Shown: positions 48,201-58,789 of the stretch, piece by piece
Layout: each line of letters opens with the position of its first letter
Position numbering within the stretch: the first letter of the stretch is position 1
Source: Trichosphaerium sp. ATCC 40318
Taxonomy: Eukaryota > Discosea > Flabellinia > Trichosidae
Direction: 5' to 3'
Assembly: GCA_038496445.1 (NCBI GenBank)
Contig: JALMLS010000596.1
Span: 62,001-126,000 of the forward strand
DNA: 64,000 bases
Position numbers and translations under genes: made by a program
Notes under the pieces: model-generated
What the model was told of the DNA's origin: nothing
Seen by the model: the letters and a program-made list of their open reading frames with translations, nothing else
Databases searched by the model: none

Positions 48201-50249
48201 TTGGATCTGATTTATCACGTGTTTAATGCTTTTCGTAGAAAAGACTGTTGTTGATAAAAAGCATTACGTTGTTGCTGATGATGTCCGTCTCTCTGAGGTG
48301 ACGTCTTGTTATATTCTGCAAATTCTTACTTTTTCTGCAGGTACTTAAAGTCAAAGAATACAAAGACCTTGCTTTGGGTTACCTTGGTGTTATGGCTTAC
48401 AACTCGGATCCTAAACGCTACAACATGATCAATAAGGCTAAGATCAATAAAGACATGGCAGCCATGTTCAAATCTAAGTGGGCAATTGATGGTAAGACAA
48501 TAGATATTGCAAAAGAAAGAACTCACTCCCTTTACTAGAAACAAAACGTATCAGCGATATGCTAAGAACCAAGTACCAACCTCAAATGGCATTCTCTCAA
48601 GTTTCCCCCCAAGAAGTGAGCCACTATGTGGATGACATTGGTGCTATTCTTGATACACCAACATTCAGGTACATAAAGACAGTTATAACAATTCCCTAAG
48701 CACTACTCCAGATCTACCTTTATGAAGATGACGACTTCTGATCAAATTGAAGCTGCTAAAGCTGTTATTACAGTATTCACTGCTTTGGAGCCTAAAGTAG
48801 AAAAATGGGAACCTTATCTTCGTACTATAATGGCCCTAGTATCAACCTCACGTACGGCTTATCGCAGTGTATTGATTCATTATTACTCACACGTGTTAAA
48901 GATGAAATGAGCTCAATGGAATCTGTAATAGCTGCTCTTGAAAGAGACGAGCTAGCATTCAGAAAAGCCTTGGCGGAAACTCTCGGTGGAGTACGTATTT
49001 ATCCAGAATTCGAGCAAAATCTTACATCGGAATCAGATAGGTGACGCTGAAAAGGAACAAATTGTAGTGTGGAGTAAACTATTCGGATACTCAGGTAACC
49101 TCTTTTACTCTTTACCCCAATTAACTTCTTTCAATAGCACCTGCGTTTACTGAGGCTGCAGAATACTATATCGACTGGTTTGTTGGTCAAGTTACCAGCA
49201 ACCCAAACAAATACAGGACAAGTACGTAAAAACTGTTTATCTAGATTTTTCTTTCTGTTTTTTTTCTTTTAGTTTTTCTGTTGTTTTTGTTTTTGCTAAA
49301 ACAGGTTGTCTAGGCAAGGGAAGACAAGCTCTGCAACAAGATTTCGATGATGCAGTTGAAGGATTTCAGCTTAAATGGGCTCAAAGGAAGAGTATGGTAA
49401 AACTCTTTGCAAAAGTAGCTGCTATTTCTGGTATTATCGCTGTAGGCTTTTCAGCCAACTTTGATACGCCAGTGAACTCTGCGTACTTTGGTGTTAGCCT
49501 CGCTGATGGTATGTACTATTTCAAAGTCATTTATCAAAATTAAAACGCTGTGTAGCTATAGCGAATGCCTCAGAAAGCATAACTAGCTTTGCTACTTATC
49601 TGGATGATATTCTCGTAAAGTACAGCAAGACAATGCAAAAACTCCATAACAAAATATTGTCTCCTTTGAAGACTGTTATAGCTAAGGCTGGATCTAAAGT
49701 AGCTTCAAAAGCAGCTGCAATATCGGCAAACTTCGGAAAATTGGTGCGTAATGAGAAGACTTCTTTGAGTAATGCTTTTTTTCTTACTTTTTTCGCACAG
49801 ACCGCAAATCTTGGAAAGCACGCTGGTAAACTGTTAGGACCTACTCTCGGCGTGATTGCATCTGCATTTTCGTTTTACTACGCTTGGGAATCGTTTGAAA
49901 AGGGTGATATTGTAGATGGAGCTCTTAATGTTGTTGCCGGAGTTGTTGGAGTACTAAGTATGTTGAACAGCTGGTATTAGATTGAAACTAATGTTCGTTT
50001 AGCTGGAGTACTTGCTGGTATTAATGCTGTTACTGGATGGATGCCTGGTATCAATGCTGTAATGGTTCGTTAATTGTTTCTTGGTTCTTTCTGTTTTGCT
50101 AACTTTTTATCAAGGCTGTGGCTTCGCTTTTGGTTCTTGTTGCTACTCTGTTATGGACTTTTGTATTGAAGCCAAAGAAGAAGCACGAGTTAGTTCGTCA
50201 ACTGAAACTCAAAGGATGGGCAACATCAGAATTGAAAGAAGATTACTAA
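42292..50249 (+). CDS. Giant betagamma-crystallin / MIR repeat protein with C-terminal hydrophobic region
   Basis: Start 42292: MGGGSSKPEPKPPAP has a myristoylation-like Gly2. Over 30 exons follow. The N-terminal half has crystallin Greek-key half-motifs (IKMYAHPDFQGSCWSF, WVLYENSGFTGKRYFC, IIFYNDPNFGGKGTLL, ACYAEENFKGRCTCY), then MIR-type units (GGYLHSHEGHDSPQRSGQEV near 44015; ALHSHSTEYKTTFHG near 45130), then more Greek keys (LIEVFSEPDYGGVMMQF, FILYSTQDLKGQSFTV). The C-terminal third (47.6-50.2 kb) is helical with hydrophobic, Gly/Ala-rich segments (LGPTLGVIASAFSFYYAW; GALNVVAGVVGVLSML; VASLLVLVATLLWTFVL) and a basic tail, ending at TAA 50247-50249. The splice at 48077 to 48127 joins EKEAK to NYLFDN and shows that the 48-50 kb exons belong to the same gene. 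Roughly 1,900 residues. Role unknown; the layout recalls pore-forming or membrane-anchored lectin-like proteins, but this is inference. Confidence 0.72.
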
Positions 50250-50489
50250 GGGCTAAGCTATCTATAATAGCAAACATTCAACGCAATAAATCTCTTTCCT
50301 TTCATACTAGTCGCTTACTCCAACAATTATTTTTGGAAAACTCAAGAGGTGATGGCATTAATATGAAAAGCATTGTTGAAAACAAGCCTTACAAAGAGGG
50401 AAACATTGAACGATACAGAGTGATACATAGCACAGAGTGAGCATTTTGTGAACAAAAAAAACCAAAAGCAATTAAGTGAAATGTATTTA

Positions 50490-50922
50490 TTAATTAAGAC
50501 GTGGTAAGGAGTCGAAAGAATGTTTACCTAATTTAAAGATTACTTTGTTAAACACTTATAGCTTTGGACTTACCTTTTAAATTACTGATATCTACCCTAA
50601 CAATGGCTCCTTTGGTTGTTACACAGAATAGAATAGGAGCACCTGAGTGATAGATAAGCATAAATCATAGAAACATTCCAATACAATCAGATAACGGACT
50701 TACCTTCAAAAGAGCAATTTTTAATAGGGTCTTCGTGGTTTAACCCACCGTAATGTAAAGAAAGCATCAATTGCGGTTCAATATGTCCGCAGGCAGCAAC
50801 CGAAACTGTAACAAAAAGTAAGAGATTGATAAGCTTGTCATTCAAAACATCTTTGTTTGCAGCAACTTTTTGATGAACGTACTTAGAGCGAGGAAGCAAA
50901 TGAGATATAGATTGAGATACAT
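50490..50922 (-). CDS. Small secreted protein
   Basis: Start 50922 gives MYLNLYLICFLAL, a signal peptide, spliced (donor GTACG) to ISVAACGHIEPQLMLSLHYG, then NCSFEG, then APILFCVTTKGAIVRVDIS. The last exon may splice again and end at TAA 50490-50492, or read through to TAA at 50548-50550. About 90-100 residues with three or four Cys. No family recognised. It sits tail-to-tail with the crystallin/MIR gene. Confidence 0.55.
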
Positions 50923-51240
50923 CGTTGATTAATAATGAGAAGTGTGGCTGATGTTGTTGTAATTGTTAAAAGATGCAACTTAAAATATGTTTTCTCGCTT
51001 AACAAAAAATCAATCAAATCTGATAACTTTCGTCAACAATCCGATTGACTGCTGAGGCCACTCCTTGAATACTTGATAATGAAAAACCCTACCTATGAAC
51101 TATCAATCAGGGCATCAATCACAAGAACCTTTCAATCATTTTCGACTTGTTTTCAATCTCAGTTTTCATTTTTAATCAATCACTAGCAACAAAAAATATG
51201 GAATAACAGAGAAAATATCTGTACAAAGTATTGCTTTATT
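50923..51240. other. Intergenic spacer
   Basis: Upstream of the small secreted protein gene and downstream of the amidohydrolase-like gene, both on the minus strand. Repeated short AATC/ATCAATC words (about 51000-51190) but no coding exon or clear site. Confidence 0.4.
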
Positions 51241-52159
51241 TTAAGTGCGAACAGCTAAGTAGTTCCCACTGTAATGTAAATCAAAGAATTTGATAATACT
51301 CTTTGCTAAAGCAGCCCCAAAGGCTGGCCTAAAATTTACTTAGAAGGAAAAAGAATATCTTCTTATACACAGGATAAAGCATATCATAATATGCAATTAC
51401 GTACATTATTTTATCTTTTCGAACACGAAGTTCTGTTTCTACTTGAAATCCACTAATACAACCATGTACAAGAGAACCATGACTAAAAATAAATTAGTCA
51501 AAAACACAAAAAATAAAATCGTACCGTTTGGTGTTGTAACCCCCCGAGTAAGGCACACAATAATCATGAGGTTCAGGAACCTAGAGAGTATTTATAAATT
51601 ACAGGGGACCCAATATTGCAAAATACAAGAGGAACACAAGATAAAGTCAAAAGACAATAACAAGTAGAAAAAAAAAGTAACACCGTGAATATTGTCTTGT
51701 ACGCTTACACATGCAAATCCTGAATCAGCCATCATCCCAGTTATACTGTTGGGTCCAGTAACTGCTTTTATAATCTCTTCATTACTTTTACCGCGAAAGA
51801 TATTCTTTAAACTCAGCCTCAATACTGAATCTTCCGTCAATTTAGAAAAATCTTGAATACAATATCCAATTTGAGATGCCTATGTATGCGTTAGATAAAA
51901 CCATCAAAAAATGTTATCTTACTTTATACGAACACCCATGTAAATCGACATAATGCCCACACTTAAATGCTTTTGTAATCTTGTGTTTTGCAATCTCTAT
52001 GTACGAATGAAATTCATGCCTTTTGAATAAAGTCAATGAAATTACAAACAATCAGATATTAATTAATATTGAACACACTTGTTAAATCATAACGTACCAT
52101 GCTTGTTCTGCATATGGTTGATACTGCGCTGCTTCTTCCAAATTTCTATTTGCGTCCAT
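51241..52159 (-). CDS. N-formylglutamate amidohydrolase-like protein
   Basis: Start 52159 (MDANRNLEEAAQYQPYAEQ). Exons then read FHSYIEIAKHKITKAF, GHYVDLHGCSYKASQIGY (the family's xxDxHG...xELGY core, metal region), EDSVLRLSLKNIF, GPNSITGMMADSGFACV, PEPHDYCVPYSGGYNTKR (the F/Y-x-GGY-x-T-x-R motif), and HGSLVHGCISGFQVETELR (HG...G-x-Q-x-E). It ends KFFDLHYSGNYLAVRT at TAA 51241-51243. The family (FGase) hydrolyses N-formyl-glutamate in bacterial histidine breakdown; many relatives act on unknown substrates. About 230 residues, no signal peptide, seven or eight exons. The PEPHDY exon is only in frame after removing introns on both sides. Confidence 0.72.
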
Positions 52160-52715
52160 TCTGTTTCTACGTAAGTGGCAAATAATCTAAAACTTTCGCG
52201 TTATTTAAAGCAGAAAAAACAAGTTTGAGTTACGAGCTCAATACTGGTTAGATATTTGAAAGCAAGCATATCTATACAAGGTAATCTATACTATTAGATA
52301 AAACTGACAACGCACAATATGAGGGACGCATGGTACATTTTTTTCAGTACAATCTTTAAGCATACAATGTGTAGCAAAACCTTTTACTATCTCACAAGCC
52401 AATTCACGTGTTTTAACATCTGTAATCATGCAACCTTTAGTACGCTTTGGTATTTCAGGAGGACAAAGATTACCACCATGAGGTACCTAAGCAAAGGTCA
52501 ACAAACCCAACACGCCGCGTTGAAAAAGAAAAAAAAACCCGAAGAATTACAAGTAACCTCTGTTCATACGTACAGAAATTACAATCGGAATATTTCCCGC
52601 TATATACTCAATATATTTTTTACGACCATAATACGTGTTTTTGTTGATGTAGTCGCACACTAAAGAAAGAAAAAAAATAAACAAAAAAAACTTCTTTTTT
52701 GTTTTAAGAGTTCAA
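52160..52715. other. Intergenic spacer
   Basis: Between the amidohydrolase-like gene start and the end of the next minus-strand gene. Open plus-strand stretches (52319-52663) have no recognisable motif and poor coding quality. CACGTG at about 52404 and 52714. Confidence 0.4.
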
Positions 52716-53460
52716 TCACGTGCGCTTTGTGTCACTGCTACATCGCATTGATAGATATCCAGGACCAATAGCGCTACTGTCATGCAAATATTTCTTGACG
52801 CACAGCCGTAGAACTGGCGTTTTGAGCATATAGTTGCGTAATATGTATTCTATGAATTTTTTCTCTTTTTTTGAACTTGCAACGTAATTATAAGCACGTT
52901 GAACAGTGAAATCTTCAAAATTAGGCTTCAGAGACATCCAGAAAATAGCAGAGAAGTCTTTGTTTTTTTTAGTTGTCCATTTATCAAGAATCGAACAAAT
53001 CTGATCGTCTCCCTCTGTAGTCCATTTTTTACCGTTTTTTACGGCGTATGAGAAGGTTGCTGGAGCTAAATTGTGGTGTAGAAGTTCATTAAGTTTTTTG
53101 GCCGGAAAAATATTATCAAATATTCCCCATTGTACTTTAGTTGTAGTGCCATGTATGAAATCTATGTAGAACATTACTACGTAGAACTAAAAACGTAAAA
53201 ACAGGAAAGAAGCGCCGGTTAGAGTCATTTTTTAGCAATTGACGCACCTAGAACGAGTTCTAGCGAGCCATCGTCCATTTTCCTTCGAAGAGTCAGTTAA
53301 ATTCGTCAACAAACGCTGTACAACGCAATGTAAGTCGCATCGCGTACCTGGAGAATTCAACAGGTACTACAGGACCATCATCACACCAATCTTTCACAGC
53401 AAGCGAACCAGCCAAAAGGTTCTCATAAAGCGATCCCCAACCTATCACCGCAACAGCCAT
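52716..53460 (-). CDS. Conserved WGSL-family protein, gamma-glutamylcyclotransferase-like
   Basis: Three exons: 53460-53348 starting MAVAVIGWGSLYENLLAG and reaching DGPVVPVEFSR; a small exon (about 53303-53269) reading KMDDGSLELVL; and a long exon to TGA 52716-52718. The joined pattern WGSL...W-x-x-DGP-x-x-PVEFSR-x-x-DG-x-L-x-L-V and, later, FSAIFWMSLKPNFEDFTVQRA fits a family of uncharacterised bacterial and eukaryotic proteins with a gamma-glutamylcyclotransferase-like start. I recognise the pattern, not a proven function. About 205 residues, probably cytosolic. The acceptor giving VMFYIDFIHG (TACGTAG) was chosen because the first possible AG leads to a stop. Confidence 0.6.
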
Positions 53461-53765
53461 TGCGGATATTGGCCTTTTGGTGTGTTGGAGAAAATTCTTT
53501 CGAACTTAACGCTCTGTGATACCCAATTCACTCGTAACATGGCAAAAACCCAACGACTGTTTAAATGCAATAATTGAAGAAAGTTTAGTCCGATTGAACT
53601 AAACCAACTTGTGAATGCGCCACTTTTCATTGTAAAGTTACTGACGAGGTCTTTGGTGAAAACGCTACCTTCGGCCGTTTTTTTTAGCAGTTGCACTTTC
53701 TCGCGTCGAAAACAGGTATATGACGCACCTTGCAGTATCCACGCCACACAACGTCCTTGTTAGCA

Positions 53766-55582
53766 ATGTTACCCCATTATTTTACTACTTCTCCGCAGGC
53801 ACATCAGTACAACCAGGTTCATTCGTCTCTTGCTAGTAATTTCCTTTTAGAAATAATTGCAATAAAGATATTCAGTGTCGGAGACAAACGTACGTAAGGG
53901 AAAGTCACTATGTATTTTGAAAAGTCGCAGTATTGCAGACTCAACTGAATTACCGTTTCAAAATACAAAAAGAGGTCCAGATGTTGGAGATAAGGGACCT
54001 CTTTCGCCTCCTCCTGATCCTTGTCCATCACAAGTCCATGAAGTTACACTTGTGAGTTTGATCGGTTTATTTAATTCTAAACACAAATAGAGTATTGCTG
54101 TAACTGTTGCATACTTGCAGGCTCTTGGAAGTATCGAAAATATTGCAAATCACATTTCAGAAGGTGCTGTTATTGTTGTAGATTATACTCTTTTCAATCT
54201 TATCATATTAATTAGCTGTCGATCAATTAATGTTTGGCTTGAAATGGATGTGGTAAGGAAAAAAACGACTATCGTTTTTATGCGTTTAGTGATGAATGGT
54301 ACAATGTGATAGCTCAATGCTGTGGAAACACAGCCATGGGTATATTATCCCATAACTGTTCTTCATATCGACAAACAGGCAGAACACTGAATGGAATATT
54401 GTGCGGAAATGTAAGTCTTTTTATTTTATTGTTAATCAGTGTACAATTCAAATTATTAGAGTTGATAATTTAACCTTCTCAGTATCCGCCACAAACAGAA
54501 TTTGCAACCTTGGCGAGACCAAAAAATAGGAAAAAAAAAACGTCGTTTCACAAGTTCCTACTGTCGTTTTCTACTTTCTTGTCTACAATAATTTGTTGAA
54601 TTGCGCCGACCGTTGGGGATCTTGCCCTGCAAAGAGATATTATGGCGTACGCACTTCTCCATTGTCTACGCTTTTCAACTTTCGACTCACTTTAAAGTAT
54701 AGTATCAACACATATCAGGCAAGAAAAACTGTGGTAAACGATGCAATCAGAGAACACCTAGCGCTGGAAGATGTAATAATTTGGTTGGTATCATGGAGGC
54801 TGTGGATAACGTAGCCCGCTATAAATGTGAATAAGCGAATAAGTGAGTGTATCTATATAGTAACCACATCCATGTTGTATGTGACTTGGTATCTCAGTGC
54901 TAGTGTTAAGCAAACTATAAATAAATTGCTTGTTGGCATTTTCTTTTTTTATTTTGAAGCCTTTCAACCCATTGAGCCACTAGTGATGCTACGATAAAAC
55001 GATTAAGCAAGTGTATGACACGTGTGAATGCAGATGATATGTATGCTATCGCAATTATTGCATGCCTTGGTAATTACAACCCACTTATTAAAAAAATTTT
55101 GAGTTTAGTCGTGGTGGTAAGTTGCCTGGTTTATACGGTACAACTAGAACCACGCATCGAAATGGTAATTGTGAAGGAGGTGATCAATTAGGTCCTTGCT
55201 ATTCATGTGGCGTCTTTACTTGAGTACTTTTTACAACATTTCTGTAGGTGACGTAAGCTGGGCTTCTTCAACGACTCAATACCTGTACTTTGGTAACTTC
55301 GAAATATCTACAAGCTGTAGTCGTTCTTCAGGACCTGCAAACCAAATGTGCCTAAGGCAAACAGTACAGGATCAGGATCTAGAACAGTGCGAACATATGA
55401 GTTGTTTCATTTTATTTGTAGGAAACAGGTTACTGTATCTACAAACAATAATTCTGGTACTGGATTCTGTATCAAGGTTTTCTCTTGAACCTATTGGAAA
55501 AGATTGTAGTTTGAGACGGCAGCTATATACTTCAATCTGGGACAAACTGGTTGTAGCTCATAGCATTCACTTCTCACTATAA
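53766..55582 (+). CDS. Unresolved multi-exon gene with Cys-containing modules
   Basis: Exon-like segments include DSTELPFQNTKRGPDVGDKG with a Pro-rich end (53935-54050), ALGSIENIANHISEGAVIVV (54121-54180), IAQCCGNTAMGILSHNCSS (54310-54370), GGKLPGLYGTTRTTHRNGNC ending GPCYSCG (55110-55210), and ASSTTQYLYFGNFEISTSC (55263-55320). They read as an extracellular Cys-rich protein, but start, end and several splices are uncertain, and the last segment (55421-55520, NNNSGTGFCIK) changes frame against its inverted copy at 58455-58590. It could be a pseudogene or a poorly joined live gene. No family recognised. Located 230 bases upstream of the first multicopper oxidase. Confidence 0.4.
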
Positions 55583-55810
55583 CCTTAAAATAAACAATCT
55601 TATTTAGGCTAATATGAGTGGATTCTTGCCATTTTTGTGCAGTTACTTGCTGTGATCACAAATCCTACTCACAATGATATTTCCCGCGTCTGTGAGTGCT
55701 CTTTGGTCACTCGCTTGTAAAAGAGAATTGTTTAGTGCAAAGTCAATGTCTATCTAACTTACAAATAAATCTCGCGTTCCAGTTAATTACCCAACCTTGT
55801 CGACAATTAA

Positions 55811-58046
55811 AATGAATTGTAAAGTCACGTGGCTATTTGTTTTATTGGCACTGATACAATTGACTCTTTCGGTTACTGTACAATTACATTGGGAGGTAAA
55901 AGAGATGCTAGCGTATCCAGATGGCATGCTACAAGCAGTGGTACAATTATTTCTTCGTTATCTCTCCACAAGCTCTTAACTTGTGTTAGATAGCTATTAA
56001 TGGCGCATTTCCTGGTCCTACTATACGTATAGACATGGGCGACGTACTACACGTGACTGTAAAGAATTTATTGAGCGAAACGACATCAGTCCATTGGCAT
56101 GGCATTGAACATAATTTTGGTAACGCATCGACATTTATGGACGGCGTTGAAGGTGTAACACAATGTGGTATACGTCCAGGATACTCATTTACATATAAAT
56201 TTACGCCACAGGCGCCAGGGACGCACTGGTAATGCATTTAGGCTTTTTTCATAATTGTATCACGTACCTACAATTTTAGGTATCATGCTCATTCTCATGG
56301 TCAACGTACAGAAGGGTTCTATGGTACACTCATAGTAAATCCAACAAATGAATCAGCGAATCCTCTTCCCATTGAGTACAGATACGATGAAGATTTTGTT
56401 GTGATGGTACATGAAGCGTATGTAGTGTATTGAACTTTGACTTTCAATGATAATTTATCTGTTAGGTATCACGTGTCAGATAAGAGGCGAGTGGAAATAT
56501 ATGACCATGCTACATCAGTTGATGAAGTTTCCTGTGTCCAATCTCTTCTGTGTAATGGCAAAGGAGTCTTTAACTGCTCAATGGTATGTACTGTTAGCAT
56601 TGCGAAGGTTCTCTGACACATTGCGATAGGTAGGACAGAATGTATCATACCCGTACTGTCCTCAACATTTGTACAATACATACAGCGATTGTCGTGAAGG
56701 AGAATACGAAAGATATTCAGGTACACTAAGAACCGATTATATGACGTTACACTCCTTTTTAAAATACTTTAGTTACAACGGGTAATACGTACATGTTGCG
56801 TATAGTTGCTGCAATGTCTGATTTGGACTTTGTGTTTTCAGTTGATGATCACGATGTTGACGTACGTCAATTGGTTTACTCTTGTTCTTTCTCGCTAACG
56901 TACTTAGATAATAGCAAGTGACTCACACTTTACAAAACGTCTATCATCTGGAGGATTTATTTTACACAGTGGCGAGACGTATGATGTACTTCTTACAGCA
57001 AACAAAGAATCAGGTACGAAAATAATTATTATTGTATTTGAGCATTTTTCCTCTAATTGTGTATGCCAGGTAGCTTCTGGATTCGACTTGAGTTCCCTGC
57101 TGAAGGTATGAATAGTAAGTATTCAAACCTTTTAAACGTGAGTCCATCTAGGAAGCAAGAACGAGGCTGATAATCACAAATTCGCAATCTTAAGCTACAA
57201 TGGAGATGAATCAATTCCAGTTTCAACAACAAATCAACATGATCGTATCCTTGACACAATCGATCAATTAGAGCCTTACTACTATCGCCAAGTACCTGGT
57301 TTTAATAAGGAAATAGAAATGACATTCAATTCTATAAAAGGTCCCACGTTTACAGTAAATGATGTAGCCTTTGAAGTACCCGAAACACCTTTTATTTTCG
57401 GAGGTGGAAATAAAGATTCATTGTACACAGTGCCTCTTGGCTCTTGGGTTCAAATAGTTTTGAACAACCCTTTCAACAGGTAAGGGCTTTATCATTTTTT
57501 CAACATATGAAGAACCTACCTCCTAAACGCTCTTATACAAACATACACTCACTTTTTTCTAGTGGATTCCATCCAATGCATATTCATGGTCACTCTTTCT
57601 ATGTGATGGGTAGTGGCGCTTACAATGGTTCATACAAAAGCGAGTATAGTAAAGATTTTAAAGAACATCCTGTGTTGAAACACACCGCATTAATGCCACC
57701 GAAGGGTTGGACTGTCGTTCGATTTAAAGCAGATAATCCAGGATTTTGGTTCCTTCATTGTCACAAAGAACTTCATTTTGAGAAAGGTATGGCTGCAGTG
57801 ATCAATGAATTTGGCGGTCCTTTACGTGTACCTGAAGATGTAGATATGTGGTGTGTAAATAGACAAAACTCTTGGTGGGATAGAATCTCTTTAGGTGAAA
57901 AAATGAGTATTGTGTTTGTGCCGATAGGAGTAGCATTGATATTAATGACTGTATGGGCTGTATATGCTACTGTCATGTGGCGTAGAGCTTCTAGAAGCAG
58001 ACTAAGAGACAACTATGAAGAGCTAGTTTCTACTATCACAACGTGA
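55811..58046 (+). CDS. Membrane-anchored multicopper oxidase (laccase/ferroxidase-like), copy 1
   Basis: Start 55811: signal peptide MNCKVTWLFVLLALIQLTLS. Three cupredoxin domains over about eleven exons. Copper ligand motifs are complete: HWHG (56096), HAHSH (56286), HPMHIHGH (57574) and HCHKELH followed by EKGM (57757). A single C-terminal transmembrane helix (VFVPIGVALILMTVWAVYAT near 57920) and a short basic tail (WRRASRSRLRDN) end at TGA 58044-58046. This type I topology with the active domains outside is like fungal Fet3 ferroxidases, but iron-specific residues were not checked, so laccase, ferroxidase or other phenol/amine oxidase roles remain open. The 3' exon from 57563 has no intron, unlike copy 2. 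Tandem partner at 58790-61078. Confidence 0.92.
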
Positions 58047-58454
58047 CAAAACATCATGTTTAATCATTGTAACAAAAAAAACTTTAATTGCGAACTTGTG
58101 TTAAGTGTGGATTTGGCATTAATCAATTCTAGCTCATAGTCCACCGTCAGAAAATACATAATTTGTACACTCAAAATCTAAAGTTACTAAATACACTGAG
58201 CATTAAAGCGTCAAACGGGCACTGTGCCAAAGAACTTTGCATTTACTATGATTAAACATTATCAAACTTTGACTTTTCCTCTTACCCCAACGAAATATTA
58301 CTTTTTTTTTTGCATGTTAAATGATTTATTAGGTATAAGACTGGTCGATTACTTATGGTTTTTTATGAAAGTCAGACATCATGTATTGAGTTTATAGTCA
58401 ATGAAGGTAGTGGTAGCAAAAGCTCATGACGCGTGTAGTTACCTACAGTGATTG

Positions 58455-58590
58455 CTATGCCCCTATTGAAGTTGTAGCGCCTTCAGATCTCCAATCTTTC
58501 TCAATAGCGTCAAGAGAAACCTTGATACGGAATCCAGTACCAGAATGTTGGTTTGTACACAGTAACCTGTTTTCTTGAGAACATTTAGCT
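58455..58590 (-). pseudogene. Inverted fragment related to the end of the 53.8-55.6 kb gene
   Basis: Read on the minus strand this matches 55421-55520 closely (shared ACAGGTTACTGT, ATTCTGGTACTGGATTC, TATCAAGGTTT) with small indels. It encodes NQHSGTGFRIKVSLDAIEKD and reaches a stop at 58455-58457. No matching upstream exons were found, so it is probably a relic. The rest of the spacer 58047-58789 holds nothing else I can support. Confidence 0.65.
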
Positions 58591-58789
58591 ACTTGTTCGC
58601 GTCAACGAAGTGTCATTGAAGTCTTCAAAATGTGCTTTTTTCTGGAACATTCACCGGAAATTGTTTTTATATCACCTGGTGATCTGTTCACACCTTTGGC
58701 CGCAAACATCGGGTGGAAAAGTGAGGAGAACTTGGTGGCCACGTCATACTTAGTTCTCTTATTCTTAGGTGTACTTACCAAGTAGTAAA

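Noticed and set aside
53239-53577. Plus-strand open frame of 112 codons
   Set aside because: It overlaps, antisense, the exons of the WGSL-family gene, whose conserved motif is convincing; the plus frame has no recognisable features.
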